This document shows positions 1 to 8,705 of a stretch of DNA of 61,605 bases, in pieces. The first letter of the stretch is position 1. Each line of letters opens with the position of its first letter. Source of the stretch: VRUE01 sp035997045 (GTDB taxonomy: Bacteria > Actinomycetota > Thermoleophilia > Solirubrobacterales > 70-9); NCBI GenBank assembly GCA_035997045.1, contig DASYIY010000035.1, forward strand, positions 1 through 61,605, written 5' to 3'. The notes under the pieces were generated by a model. It was not told the DNA's origin and did no database searches. It saw only the letters and a list, made by a program, of their open reading frames with translations. Both the position numbers and the translations under genes were made by a program.

Positions 1-2123
1 CCTTCGCCGAGTGCCTGAAGTCCGGCCAGGACCTCAAATCCACCTACGACGCCGAGCCCGACGCGAAAAAGATCATCGACGTCGCCCAGGGCCTCGAGGG
101 GATCATCCGCAACAACTCGATCCACGCCGCCGCGGTGGTGATCGCCGACCGGCCGCTGCATGAGGTGGTGCCGCTGCAGCTGGCGGAGGACAAGACCGCG
201 CCGGCGCTCGCCGGCAACGGCAACGGGACCGGCAAGCAGGAGCGCCAGTACAAGATCGTGACCCAGTACTCGATGGGCCCGATCGAGGAGATCGGCCTGC
301 TGAAGATGGACTTCCTCGGCCTCCGCAACCTCGATGTGATCGAGGACGCGATCGACATCATCCGCCGCTCGCGCGGCGAGGAGGTCGTTATGGACGCGAT
401 CCCGATCGACGACGCCAAGACCTACGCGATGCTCGCCGCGGGCGACTCGACCGGCGTCTTCCAGTTCGAGTCGGAGGGGATGCGCGACGCGCTGCGCAAG
501 GTCGGCCCGACCGAGTTCGCCGACCTGGTCGCGCTCGGCGCCCTCTACCGGCCCGGCGCGATGGCCTACATCCCCGCCTACGCCAAGGGCAAGAAGGACC
601 CCTCGACGGTGCGCTATCCGGACCCGCGCCTGCGCGCGATCACCGAGGAGACCCACGGCTGCGTCGTCTACCAGGAGCAACTGATGGCGATCGCCCGCGA
701 GATGGCCGGCTTCTCCGGCGCCGAGGCGGACGACCTGCGCAAGGCGATCGGCAAGAAGAAGCGCGAGCTGATGGCGACGATGAAAGACAAGTTCATGCAG
801 GGGCTGGCGGAATCGAACACCGCTCCCGGTGTCGCCAAGGACCTCTGGAAGCTGAACGAAGCCGCGGCCGACTACTCCTTCAACAAGTCCCACGCCGCCT
901 GCTACGGGCTGATCTCCTACCGCACCGCCTACCTCAAGGCCAATTACCCGGCCGAGTACATGGCCGCGGTGATCTCCTCGGTGATGAGCACCAAGGACAA
1001 GGTGCCCTTCTTCGTCAACCGCTGCGAGGAGATGGGGATAGAGGTGCTGCCGCCCGACGTCAACTCTTCCGACCACAGCTTCGTCGTTTCCGAGAAGGCG
1101 ATCCGCTTCGGGCTCGACGCGGTCAAGAACGTCGGCCACGCCGCGGTCGAGGCGATCCTGCGTGCCCGCGAGGATGCTCCGATCGCCTCGATCTGGGATT
1201 TCTGCGAGCGGGTCGACTCGCGCGCGGTGAATAAACGGGCGATCGAATGCCTGGTCAAGTGCGGTGCGCTCGATTCCACCGAGGCCACTCGCAAGGGAAT
1301 GCTGGAGGCGCTGCCCGCCGCCCAGTCGGCCGGCCAGAAGGCCCAGGAGGACGCCCAGCTCGGCCAGGGCTCGATCTTCGATTTCGGCGAGGAGACCGGC
1401 GCCGGCGCCCACGCCACCCAGGCCCACCACCGTCCGCCGATCTCCGCCGAGGAGTTCGAGCGCGCCGAGCTGCTGGCGATGGAGAAGGAGACCCTGGGGA
1501 CCTATCTCTCCGAGCACCCGCTGACCGAGGTGCGGGGGGCGCTGCGAGCCCGGGTCGATTGCAGCCTCGCCGACCTCGCCAAGAAGCAGGATGGCTCCTG
1601 GGTCACGGTCGGCGGCATCGTCACCGATTGCAAGAAGATCCGCACCAAGAGCGGCAGTCAGATGATGTTCGCCACCCTCGACGACGTCGAGGGCCAGGTC
1701 GAGCTGCTGGTCTTCAAGGCCGACCAGGCCGAGAGCGCCTCCGTGATCGCACCCGACTCGATCATCGTCGTCCGCGGCCGCCTCGACCACAAGGATCGCG
1801 GCGAGACCAAGCTCGTCGTCCAGGAGGCGGAGCGCTTCGAACCCGATGCGGCCGAAATCGCCGCGGCGCCGGCGGTGGCGGCCGCTCACACCGGCCCCTT
1901 CCAGGTCCCGGTCGACGCGGGCACGCTCTCCGACTCGCTGCTCGAGGAATTGAAGTCGGTGCTCGAGCATCACAAGGGCGATACCGAGGTGCACCTGGCG
2001 GTCAGCAACGGCAACGGCGAGACGACCGTTTTGCAGTGTGGCGAGAGCTTCCGCGTGCGCCCTTCGGGCCGGCTCCAGAGCGAGCTCGATCACGTTCTCG
2101 GCGCCGCTGCGCTGGCTGCATAG
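1..2123 (+). CDS. dnaE: DNA polymerase III subunit alpha, 3' part (5' end outside window)
   Basis: Replicative polymerase alpha subunit; the open frame enters from the left edge (first full codon at base 3) and ends with TAG at 2121-2123, giving about 706 of the usual 1150-1200 residues. The fragment begins in the palm region with the HAAGVVIAD-like segment (here IHAAAVVIADRPL) and contains KMDFLGLRNL near base 305, which carries the third catalytic aspartate of C-family polymerases. The PDIDxDF motif with the other two lies upstream and is missing. Further on are fingers and beta-binding segments (YSFNKSHAACYGLISYRTAYLK) and a C-terminal OB fold (WVTVGGIVTDCKKIRTKSG). It is truncated only by the window edge. 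Confidence 0.97.
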   Translation, partial: FAECLKSGQDLKSTYDAEPDAKKIIDVAQGLEGIIRNNSIHAAAVVIADRPLHEVVPLQLAEDKTAPALAGNGNGTGKQERQYKIVTQYSMGPIEEIGLLKMDFLGLRNLDVIEDAIDIIRRSRGEEVVMDAIPIDDAKTYAMLAAGDSTGVFQFESEGMRDALRKVGPTEFADLVALGALYRPGAMAYIPAYAKGKKDPSTVRYPDPRLRAITEETHGCVVYQEQLMAIAREMAGFSGAEADDLRKAIGKKKRELMATMKDKFMQGLAESNTAPGVAKDLWKLNEAAADYSFNKSHAACYGLISYRTAYLKANYPAEYMAAVISSVMSTKDKVPFFVNRCEEMGIEVLPPDVNSSDHSFVVSEKAIRFGLDAVKNVGHAAVEAILRAREDAPIASIWDFCERVDSRAVNKRAIECLVKCGALDSTEATRKGMLEALPAAQSAGQKAQEDAQLGQGSIFDFGEETGAGAHATQAHHRPPISAEEFERAELLAMEKETLGTYLSEHPLTEVRGALRARVDCSLADLAKKQDGSWVTVGGIVTDCKKIRTKSGSQMMFATLDDVEGQVELLVFKADQAESASVIAPDSIIVVRGRLDHKDRGETKLVVQEAERFEPDAAEIAAAPAVAAAHTGPFQVPVDAGTLSDSLLEELKSVLEHHKGDTEVHLAVSNGNGETTVLQCGESFRVRPSGRLQSELDHVLGAAALAA

Positions 2124-2135
2124 CCAGTAAAAATC

Positions 2136-2165
2136 TTGTTTTTCGCGAGCCGTCGTCCGTAGACT
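2136..2165 (+). promoter_or_regulatory. Leaderless promoter for the 2173 gene
   Basis: TTGTTT (2136-2141), an 18-base spacer, then TAGACT (2160-2165), followed by only 7 bases before the ATG at 2173. With a normal start-site distance the transcript would begin at or next to the start codon. No Shine-Dalgarno sequence is present. Sigma-A type promoter inferred from the match. Confidence 0.6.
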
Positions 2166-2172
2166 CTGATTC

Positions 2173-2547
2173 ATGACCGCTATCCGCGAGAAGACCGGTG
2201 AGTGCCGTCAGTGCCGCTCCTTCTGCGACAAGATGGTCGAGCCCCGCGGCTGCGTCGAAATGCGCTGTCGCTACCTCTACAGCTTCGTCGACATGCTCAG
2301 CGGCAGTCAGTACGTCGGCTGCATGCAGGATGTCTTCGCCGCCAAGGTCGATCTCGAGGCAGTTCTGCAGCCGGGCGGCTTCGGCGGGGTCAAGATGACC
2401 GGCGACGCGCTGCCGCATTGCCAGTTCGCGGTCGAGCGGGCCTACGAGGGCAACGGCGAGTCCTACGACTGCGTCAACCGGCGTTTCTTCGATTGCGCCG
2501 ACGAAAGCCCCGAGGCAATCAGGGCTTTCGACCTGCGCGACGTCTGA
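2173..2547 (+). CDS. Cysteine-rich conserved hypothetical protein
   Basis: A 124-residue soluble protein that I cannot assign to a named family. It has nine cysteines; five are clustered at the N-terminus (residues 11, 14, 18, 27 and 32, giving CRQC-x3-C and C-x4-C) and the others are at 50, 83, 100 and 108. This suggests metal or Fe-S binding, but the ligand cannot be named from sequence. There is no signal peptide or membrane segment. The ATG lies 7 bases after a TAGACT box, so it is probably translated from a leaderless message. It lies between dnaE and an acyl-CoA dehydrogenase and has its own promoter, so the neighbours say little about its job. Confidence 0.75.
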   Translation: MTAIREKTGECRQCRSFCDKMVEPRGCVEMRCRYLYSFVDMLSGSQYVGCMQDVFAAKVDLEAVLQPGGFGGVKMTGDALPHCQFAVERAYEGNGESYDCVNRRFFDCADESPEAIRAFDLRDV

Positions 2548-2593
2548 ATTCAGCTTCCAGAGCACGCCATGTTTACGTGTAGAATCGCCCGCC

Positions 2594-3889
2594 ATGACAG
2601 AGAATGCAGCGGTTGCGGAGGCAGAGGCACTGGTGGCTGAGGCGGCTGGGAACGATGGCGGCGCGAGCGCCGACGGCCCCAAATTCACGCTTGAGCTGAA
2701 CCAGGACCAGAAGGACATTCGCGAGTGGGTTCACGGCTTTGCCGAGAACGTCGTCCGCCCCGCCGCCGAGGAATGGGACGAGCGCGAGGAGACCCCCTGG
2801 CCGGTGATTCAGGAGGCCGCCAAGATCGGCCTCTACAGCTTCGAAGCACTGGGCCAGTTCTGGTCCGACGAGACCGGCCTGACCCTGCCGATCGCCAACG
2901 AGGAGCTCTTCTGGGGCGACGCCGGCATCGGCATGGCGATCATGGGCACCTCGCTCGCCGTCGCCGCGATCTTCGGGCAGGGAACCCCGGAGCAGATGGG
3001 CGAGTGGATCCCGCAGTGCTTCGGCAGCGCCGACGACCCCAAGGTCGCCGCCTTCTGCGCTTCGGAGCCGGACGCCGGCTCCGACGTCTCGGCGATTCGC
3101 ACCACCGCCAAGTACGACGAGGCCACCGACGAGTGGGTGATCAACGGGCAGAAGGCCTGGGCGACCAACGGCGGCATCGCCGACGTCCACGTCGTCATCG
3201 CCTCCGTCGACCGCGAGCTGCGCTCGCGCGGCCACGCCGCTTTCGTCATCCCGCCCGGGACCAAAGGCTGCGAGCAGGGCGCCAAGGTGAAGAAGCACGG
3301 CCTGCGCGCCTCGCACACCGCCGACGTCCACCTCGATGACTGCCGCGTGCCCGGCGCCTGCCTGCTCGGTGGCAAAGAGAAGCTCGACGAGCGCCTCGCC
3401 CGCGTCCGCGAGGGCAAGCGCTCGAAATCGCAGGCGGCGATGCAGACCTTCGAGGCGAGCCGGCCGACCGTTGGCGCGCAGGCGCTCGGCATCGCTCGCG
3501 CCGCCTACGAATACTCGCTCGAGTACGCCAAAGAGCGCAAACAGTTCGGCCGCGCGATCGTCGAGAACCAGGCGATCGCCTTCACCCTCGCCGACATGAA
3601 GCTCGAGATCGACGCCGCCCGGCTGCTCGTCTGGCGCGCCGCCTGGATGGGCCGCACCGGCCAGAAATTCGAGAACGCCGAGGGCTCGATGTCGAAGCTG
3701 AAGGCCGGCGAGGTCGCCGTCTGGTCGACCGAGCGGGCGATCCAGATCCTCGGCGGCAACGGCTACACGCGCGAGTACCCGGTTGAGCGGATGCACCGCG
3801 ACGCGAAGATCTACACGATCTTCGAGGGCACCTCCGAGATCCAGCGCCTGGTCATCTCGCGGGCGATTTCCGGCGTGCACGTTCAGTAG
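2594..3889 (+). CDS. Acyl-CoA dehydrogenase
   Basis: FAD-dependent acyl-CoA dehydrogenase (431 aa) that introduces the alpha-beta double bond into an acyl-CoA and passes electrons to ETF. After an Ala/Glu-rich N-terminal tail of about 30 residues, the three-domain ACAD fold is visible. The flavin and substrate segment is CASEPDAGSDVSAIRTTA. The family signature is ERKQFGRAIVENQAIAF. The C-terminal IFEGTSEIQRLV holds the catalytic glutamate at the position used by medium- and short-chain enzymes. ATG at 2594 follows TAGAAT (2580-2585) by 8 bases, suggesting a leaderless mRNA. Chain-length preference cannot be read from sequence; branched-chain acyl-CoAs are possible. Confidence 0.93.
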   Translation: MTENAAVAEAEALVAEAAGNDGGASADGPKFTLELNQDQKDIREWVHGFAENVVRPAAEEWDEREETPWPVIQEAAKIGLYSFEALGQFWSDETGLTLPIANEELFWGDAGIGMAIMGTSLAVAAIFGQGTPEQMGEWIPQCFGSADDPKVAAFCASEPDAGSDVSAIRTTAKYDEATDEWVINGQKAWATNGGIADVHVVIASVDRELRSRGHAAFVIPPGTKGCEQGAKVKKHGLRASHTADVHLDDCRVPGACLLGGKEKLDERLARVREGKRSKSQAAMQTFEASRPTVGAQALGIARAAYEYSLEYAKERKQFGRAIVENQAIAFTLADMKLEIDAARLLVWRAAWMGRTGQKFENAEGSMSKLKAGEVAVWSTERAIQILGGNGYTREYPVERMHRDAKIYTIFEGTSEIQRLVISRAISGVHVQ

Positions 3890-3917
3890 CCGATTCCTCA
3901 ATTTGACGGCGGGAGAA

Positions 3918-3943
3918 ACGGGGGCCGCGTAAGCGGCCCCCGT
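3918..3943. terminator. Hairpin between convergent acyl-CoA dehydrogenase and nfo
   Basis: A perfect 11-bp stem (ACGGGGGCCGC at 3918-3928 pairing with 3933-3943) closes on a GTAA tetraloop of GNRA type. It lies midway between two genes that end towards each other. No T run follows on either side, so intrinsic termination would depend on the stem alone. Confidence 0.6.
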
Positions 3944-4011
3944 CGCCTGCCCTAAAGCCGTTGCGCAAGGGGAACCAGAGGAGTCCAAGTCGGACGCTTA
4001 GCTTGAAGCTG

Positions 4012-4875
4012 TCAGCGCTGGCGGCGTTTGAGGCCAGTTTGCCGGAGGCGCTTAGCTGCTGTGACTTCTTTGCGGTCTGCGCCTTTCTTGGCTGGGCCAG
4101 GGGTCTCCAGGGTTGCCGGCAGGCCCTCGAAGCGGGGCTCTGAGAGGAAGGCGGCGAGGCCCTGTTTGCCCATCTCGCCTTTGCCCAGATTGGCGTGGCG
4201 GTCGCGGCAGGAGCCGAGTGGGGCGGCTGCGTCGTTTACGTGAAGGCACTGGAGGCGGTCGAGGCCGACCTTCTCGTCGGCTTCGTCGACGATCTTGGCC
4301 AGGTGCTCCTCGTCGGTGATGTCGTAGCCCTGCACGAAGAGGTGACAGGAATCCAGGCAGAGGCCCAGGCGCTTGCCGCTGCCGGCCAGTTCGATCAGCT
4401 CGGCTGTCTGGTCGAAGTCGCGGCCGAGCAACCCTTTGTGGCCGGCGGTCTGCTCGAGCAGCAGGGGGCAGCGGTCGCTGTCCTTCAGCGCCGCAGCGAT
4501 CGTTTTCCCCGCTCGTTTCATCGAGGGTCCCAGCGGCTCTTTCACCTGCGCCCCCGGGTGCAGGACAACTCCGGCCGCGCCGATTTCGTCGCCGATTCGC
4601 AGTGCATGGGTGAGCGATGCCTGCGACTTCTTGCACAGCTCTTTGTCCTTGGAGGCGCAATTGATCAGGTAGACGGCGTGGATCACCACGGCTTCCACTG
4701 GCGAATCCGCCATTGCCCCTTTGAAGGCGGCGAAGTCCTCCGGCCCGTATTTCGTCGGCCGCCACATCCGCGGGCTCTGGTTGAAGATCTGGATCGATTC
4801 GCAGCCCAGAGCGGTGCCGCGCTCGATCGCCTTGTCGAGGCCGCCAGATGTAGAGACATGCGCGCCAATAAGCAT
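4012..4875 (-). CDS. nfo: Deoxyribonuclease IV (AP endonuclease)
   Basis: Endonuclease IV family apurinic/apyrimidinic endonuclease (287 aa), a TIM barrel with three zinc ions that cuts 5' to abasic sites in base excision repair. Visible landmarks are GAHVSTSGGLDKAI at the N-terminus, the metal-site histidine in VLHPGA, the LLEQTAG segment with the zinc-ligand glutamate, LCLDSCHLFVQGYDI, HVNDAAAPLGSCRDRHANLGKGEMG, and the late TLETPG glutamate. All expected metal ligands are present. The C-terminus is a basic tail (RLRQTGLKRRQR). TAGGAT (4885-4890, minus strand) lies 9 bases before the ATG. It converges on the acyl-CoA dehydrogenase. Confidence 0.95.
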   Translation of the reverse strand: MLIGAHVSTSGGLDKAIERGTALGCESIQIFNQSPRMWRPTKYGPEDFAAFKGAMADSPVEAVVIHAVYLINCASKDKELCKKSQASLTHALRIGDEIGAAGVVLHPGAQVKEPLGPSMKRAGKTIAAALKDSDRCPLLLEQTAGHKGLLGRDFDQTAELIELAGSGKRLGLCLDSCHLFVQGYDITDEEHLAKIVDEADEKVGLDRLQCLHVNDAAAPLGSCRDRHANLGKGEMGKQGLAAFLSEPRFEGLPATLETPGPAKKGADRKEVTAAKRLRQTGLKRRQR

Positions 4876-4995
4876 GGTTTCCGCATCCTATGGAGGCGCT
4901 TCCGCCTGAGCTACGCTCCCAGTCCTAGTCAAGGGCGCGCCACATGACGGGACCCGCCCCGGCGAGCCCGTCATGCGTTCATCTAGATTGCCCTC

Positions 4996-6363
4996 GTGCC
5001 CGACGACTCCCTAATCCGCCTCCGATTCGCCCCCTCGCCAACGGGGGCCCTCCACATTGGGGGAGCGCGCACCGCTCTCTATAACTGGCTAGCCGCTCGT
5101 CATGGCGGCGGCGAGCTGGTGCTGCGGATCGAGGACACCGACCGTGAGCGCTCTACGGCCGAGAACGTCGAGCAGATTCTCGATGCGCTGCGCTGGCTCG
5201 AGCTGGATTGGGACGAGGGCCCGGTGTCACAGGCCGCGCGGGCCGAGCGCCACGCCGAGGCGCTGCAGCAGCTACTCGAGTCCGGCGCGGCCTATCGCGA
5301 TTCCGCCACCGCCAAGGAGGTCGAGGCCTGGAAGGCCGAGCACGGGGCGGATCGCGGTTACCGTGGCGAGCCAGTCGACACCCCCGGCGCCGCCGTGCGG
5401 CTGCGTGTGCCGGACGCGGGGGAGACCGTCGTCGATGACCTGATCCGCGGCCCGGTCAGCTTTCCCAACCGCAGCTACGACGACTTCGTCATCGCCCGTG
5501 GCGACGACACGGTTCTCTACAACTTCGCCGTCGCCATCGACGATGCCGAGATGGGAATCACCGAGGTGGTTCGCGGTGACGACCATCTCTCCAACACGCC
5601 GAAGCAGCTGCTTGTCCTCGCCGCGCTGGGCCACGAGCCGCCTCGCTACGCGCACCTGCCGCTGCTGCACGGTCCCGACGGCAAGAAGCTCTCCAAGCGC
5701 CACGGCGCCGCCTCGGTGCAGGAGCTGCGCGAGGCCGGCTACCTGCCGGCCGCGGTGCGCAACTACCTGGCGCTGCTCGGCTGGGGCACCGACGACGACA
5801 CCACGCTGATGTCGACCGAGGAGCTGGTCCGGCGCTTCCGGGTCGAGGACGTCGGCAAATCGGCGGCGATCTTCGACGAGAAGAAGCTGCGCTGGGTCAA
5901 CGGCCGCTTCATGCGCGAGCTCTCCCTCGACGAGTACACCGAGGCGGTCGCCCGCCATCTCGGGCGCGAGCCCGAAGAGCGCCTGCGCGGCGCCTGTGCG
6001 ATCGCACAGGAGAAAGCGCAGACGCTCGACGAGGTTTGGGTGCTGGTCCGCTTCCTTTTCGAGCCGCCGGTCGACGATGAGAAGGCGTGGCGCAAGGTGA
6101 TGGCGAACGGTGCCCTGCCGGCGCTAGAGGCGGCCCGGGAAGCCCTTGCCGACGCGGACAACTTCGATCCGGATGCGGTTGAGGCAGCGCTCACGCCCTT
6201 GCCGGAGCGCCTCGGCGCCAAGCCCGGCAAGGTCTACCAGCCGATTCGGGTTGCGATAACCGGCACCTCGGTTTCGCCTGGAATCTTCGAGTCGCTCGCT
6301 GCACTGGGACGTGAGGAATCGCTCTCGCGCATCGATGCGGCAGCGGCCCGACTCCGTTCCTGA
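4996..6363 (+). CDS. gltX: Glutamyl-tRNA synthetase
   Basis: Class I aminoacyl-tRNA synthetase (455 aa) charging tRNA-Glu, and probably also tRNA-Gln to feed the GatCAB amidotransferase encoded at 17.4-20.5 kb. The HIGH motif appears as HIGG (residues 20-23, in PSPTGALHIGGARTALYNW) and the KMSKS loop as KLSKR (about residue 230, in GKKLSKRHG). A C-terminal anticodon-binding region follows. The GTG at 4996 is 6 bases after TAGATT (4984-4989), fitting a leaderless message, and gives an N-terminus of normal length. Confidence 0.97.
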   Translation: MPDDSLIRLRFAPSPTGALHIGGARTALYNWLAARHGGGELVLRIEDTDRERSTAENVEQILDALRWLELDWDEGPVSQAARAERHAEALQQLLESGAAYRDSATAKEVEAWKAEHGADRGYRGEPVDTPGAAVRLRVPDAGETVVDDLIRGPVSFPNRSYDDFVIARGDDTVLYNFAVAIDDAEMGITEVVRGDDHLSNTPKQLLVLAALGHEPPRYAHLPLLHGPDGKKLSKRHGAASVQELREAGYLPAAVRNYLALLGWGTDDDTTLMSTEELVRRFRVEDVGKSAAIFDEKKLRWVNGRFMRELSLDEYTEAVARHLGREPEERLRGACAIAQEKAQTLDEVWVLVRFLFEPPVDDEKAWRKVMANGALPALEAAREALADADNFDPDAVEAALTPLPERLGAKPGKVYQPIRVAITGTSVSPGIFESLAALGREESLSRIDAAAARLRS

Positions 6364-6448
6364 CGGCCAATGATTTCCAGTCGGTCCGTCCCAATTGGAC
6401 AACCGATTCCTATCTGGACCTTAATTTTGGGGATATTGGGGCTAAACC

Positions 6449-7570
6449 GTGCGTCCTTTGCTGCCGATGAGGCTTGCGAAGGCCATGGAGACCACAAAGT
6501 CACACCAGAGCAACGGGAAGGTCAACGCCGAGGCTGTCAGGCGCAAGGACGCCAGCGCCAAGCCGGCCCCCGGCGCTCGCCTTGCCGCCGCCTTCGAGGC
6601 GGTGGAGAAATTCCCGGTCCTGATCGAGTCGCGGGCGCGCGTGATGCGCGCCGCCACGGCTGAGACCGCCCGTATCGGTGAGCTGGTCGAGACGGTCGAG
6701 TCAGATGTAGGTCTGGCGATTGCTGTGCTGCGTTTCGCAAATCGCAGCGTCAGCACCGGCGGAATCGCCAGCGTCCCGGCGGCGATCGAGGTCCTCAAGC
6801 CCTCCGGCGTCCTGGCGATTGCCGGCACCGCTCCCGTCTATGACTTCTTCGAGCCCAACGGCGGTCGCGAGATGCGCCCCGAGCGCTTCCGCGTTCACGC
6901 CCTCGCCACCCAGCAGGCAGCCGACGAGATCGGCCGCGCGGTCGGCTGGGAAGAGCGCGACGAGCTGGCGGTCGCGGCGCTCCTCCACGACGTCGGGCGG
7001 CTCGTGATCTCGAACTTGCATCCGGGCGACCGGGGCCATCTCGACGCGACGATCAAGACTCCCGAGCAGCGCCTGCGCGAGGAACGCGACCGGCTCGGCA
7101 TCGACCACGCCCTCGTCGGCGGCGTGCTGGCCAGGCGCTGGAACGTGCCGCAGCGAATCGCGGTCGCGATCGAGCGCCATCACGCCGAGGATGCGGAGGG
7201 ACTGGCGGCGATGGTTGCGGCGGCGGACATGGTCGCCCACTACAGCCAGGGCGAGATGGTCGCCGGCGAGCGACTGAACATGGCCGCGAAGCGCTGCGGG
7301 CTCGGCCCCGACGGATTGCGCTCGCTCCTCTACGAGCTGCCCTACGTCCGCAACGACGTATCGCGCGTCTCCGAGCCCTGCCCGCTATCGGCACGCGAGC
7401 TCGACGTCCTTCGCCACCTCTCCGAGGGCATGGTCTACAAGCAGATAGCCGGCGAGATGCAGCTCTCGGTCTCGACCATCCGCACCCACCTTCACAACGT
7501 CTACGGCAAGATCGGCGCCGTCGACCGAGCCCAGGCAGTCCTCACCGCCCGCGACCGCGGCTGGATCTAG
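6449..7570 (+). CDS. HDOD/HD-domain protein with C-terminal LuxR DNA-binding domain
   Basis: A 373-residue protein. The middle (about residues 40-250) resembles HDOD/HD signal-output domains: an N-terminal helical part (DVGLAIAVLRFANRS), an HD pair in LLHDVGRLVISNLHP, and a later histidine pair in AIERHHAED. The last 70 residues are a LuxR/NarL winged helix (LSARELDVLRHLSEGMVYKQIAGEMQLSVSTIRTHLHNVYGKI). The combination suggests a transcription regulator whose sensor is an HD-type domain. It may bind or hydrolyse a nucleotide, which is not provable here. The start is uncertain: GTG 6449, ATG 6467 and ATG 6485 are all in frame. It converges on the response regulator with only 2 bases between. 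Confidence 0.8.
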   Translation: MRPLLPMRLAKAMETTKSHQSNGKVNAEAVRRKDASAKPAPGARLAAAFEAVEKFPVLIESRARVMRAATAETARIGELVETVESDVGLAIAVLRFANRSVSTGGIASVPAAIEVLKPSGVLAIAGTAPVYDFFEPNGGREMRPERFRVHALATQQAADEIGRAVGWEERDELAVAALLHDVGRLVISNLHPGDRGHLDATIKTPEQRLREERDRLGIDHALVGGVLARRWNVPQRIAVAIERHHAEDAEGLAAMVAAADMVAHYSQGEMVAGERLNMAAKRCGLGPDGLRSLLYELPYVRNDVSRVSEPCPLSARELDVLRHLSEGMVYKQIAGEMQLSVSTIRTHLHNVYGKIGAVDRAQAVLTARDRGWI

Positions 7571-7572
7571 AG

Positions 7573-8235
7573 CTACTCGATCAGCGACTCGCGCAGGGCG
7601 ATCGCCACGGCGTGCGTGCGGTTCCTGGCGCCGAGCCGCGCCAGCGCATTCTTCGTGTGTGTCTTGATCGTTTCCTCGCTGAGGTCGAGCTCGCGGGCAG
7701 CGACCGTGGTCGATTCGCCGTTGGCGAGGAGCTGGAGGATTTCGCGCTGGCGCTTGGTCAGCTTGCCGCGGCTGCCCCGCGGTGGGACCGCTGGGTCGAT
7801 GAAGCGTTCTTGGGCCAACGCTGCCTGCACGGCCAGCTCGAGCTGCTCGGCGCTGGCGGTGCGGGAGACGTAGGCGCTTGCTCCCGCCTGCAGCGCGGCG
7901 CTTGCCAGGTGGCGCTCGGCTCGATCGCCGTGGGCAACGATCCCCATGCCGGGTTCGGTCTTGAGCAAGACACGGATTGCCTCGGTGGCCTCGATCGGTT
8001 CGGGATGGAAGCCGCCCGACCAGCGGCGCATGTCGAGCACCGCGACGTCGAAGCTGCCGATGTCGCGGACCAGCTCAACCGCCTCGTAGCGGCTGGTCGC
8101 CTCCTGGATCTCGAAACGATCCTGGAGCACCCGGCGCACGCCAAGGCGGACGATCGGGTGGCCGTCGATGACTAGGCACTGTGGACGCTCGGTCAGGACT
8201 GTTTCCGATATTTGGGGGTGCGGCGATGGCTCCAT
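7573..8235 (-). CDS. LuxR-family response regulator with degenerate receiver
   Basis: NarL/LuxR-type regulator (220 aa): receiver domain at about residues 18-135 and C-terminal HTH at about 150-215 (LTKRQREILQLLANGESTTVAARELDLSEETIKTHTKNALARLG). The phosphoacceptor aspartate is kept (VAVLDMRRW). However, the acidic pair is reduced to one Asp (VIDGHPIV), the switch Thr/Ser is replaced in IVAHGDRAE, and the conserved lysine is arginine in YVSRTAS. It may therefore be controlled without phosphorylation. No histidine kinase is adjacent. It converges on the HDOD-LuxR gene, so two LuxR-type regulators lie tail to tail. Confidence 0.88.
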   Translation of the reverse strand: MEPSPHPQISETVLTERPQCLVIDGHPIVRLGVRRVLQDRFEIQEATSRYEAVELVRDIGSFDVAVLDMRRWSGGFHPEPIEATEAIRVLLKTEPGMGIVAHGDRAERHLASAALQAGASAYVSRTASAEQLELAVQAALAQERFIDPAVPPRGSRGKLTKRQREILQLLANGESTTVAARELDLSEETIKTHTKNALARLGARNRTHAVAIALRESLIE

Positions 8236-8306
8236 CGTCAGCCCTGGAGCCCAATGCCCTCCGATCCTAACCCAGCCGGGTCCGGGCGGTGCGGTAGAAA
8301 GTTCCT

Positions 8307-8705
8307 GTGATCTCGATTACCTCGAAGTCCCGTTACGCAGTGGTGGCGATGGCGGAGCTGGCGCGCTCGGGCGAGCGACCGGTGCCGATCAAGGAGCTGG
8401 CCGAGCGCCGCGGCATCCCCGAGCAGTTCCTCGAGCAGCTCTTCTCGACCCTGCGCCGCGGCGGCCTGCTGACCAGCCACCGCGGGATGAAAGGCGGCTA
8501 CACCCTCTCGCGCCCGGCCGAGGAGATCACCGTGCTCGAGGTCGTCCAGGCCCTCGACGGCAAGGTCGGCCAGGAGGCGGACGAGGCCGGTGGCATCTGG
8601 GCCGAGGGCGTAACCGCCCTGCGCAAAGTCTTCGGCCAGACGACGATCGCCGAAGTCGCCCGCCGCGAGGCCGAGGCCGCCGGCTCCGGCATGTACTTCA
8701 TCTGA
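8307..8705 (+). CDS. Rrf2-family regulator (CymR-like), probable cysteine-synthesis regulator
   Basis: Winged-helix Rrf2 regulator of 132 residues (SKSRYAVVAMAELARSG at the start; LLTSHRGMKGGYTLSRPAEEITVLEVVQALDG as wing and core). It has no cysteine at all, so it cannot hold the Fe-S cluster of IscR or NsrR. It resembles the CymR type, including a hydrophobic end GMYFI comparable to the tail of Bacillus CymR. CymR works as a complex with CysK, and here cysK overlaps its stop codon by one base (TGATG), followed by cysE. It probably senses cysteine supply and controls this operon. GTG at 8307 follows TAGAAA (8295-8300) by 6 bases. Confidence 0.88.
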   Translation: MISITSKSRYAVVAMAELARSGERPVPIKELAERRGIPEQFLEQLFSTLRRGGLLTSHRGMKGGYTLSRPAEEITVLEVVQALDGKVGQEADEAGGIWAEGVTALRKVFGQTTIAEVARREAEAAGSGMYFI

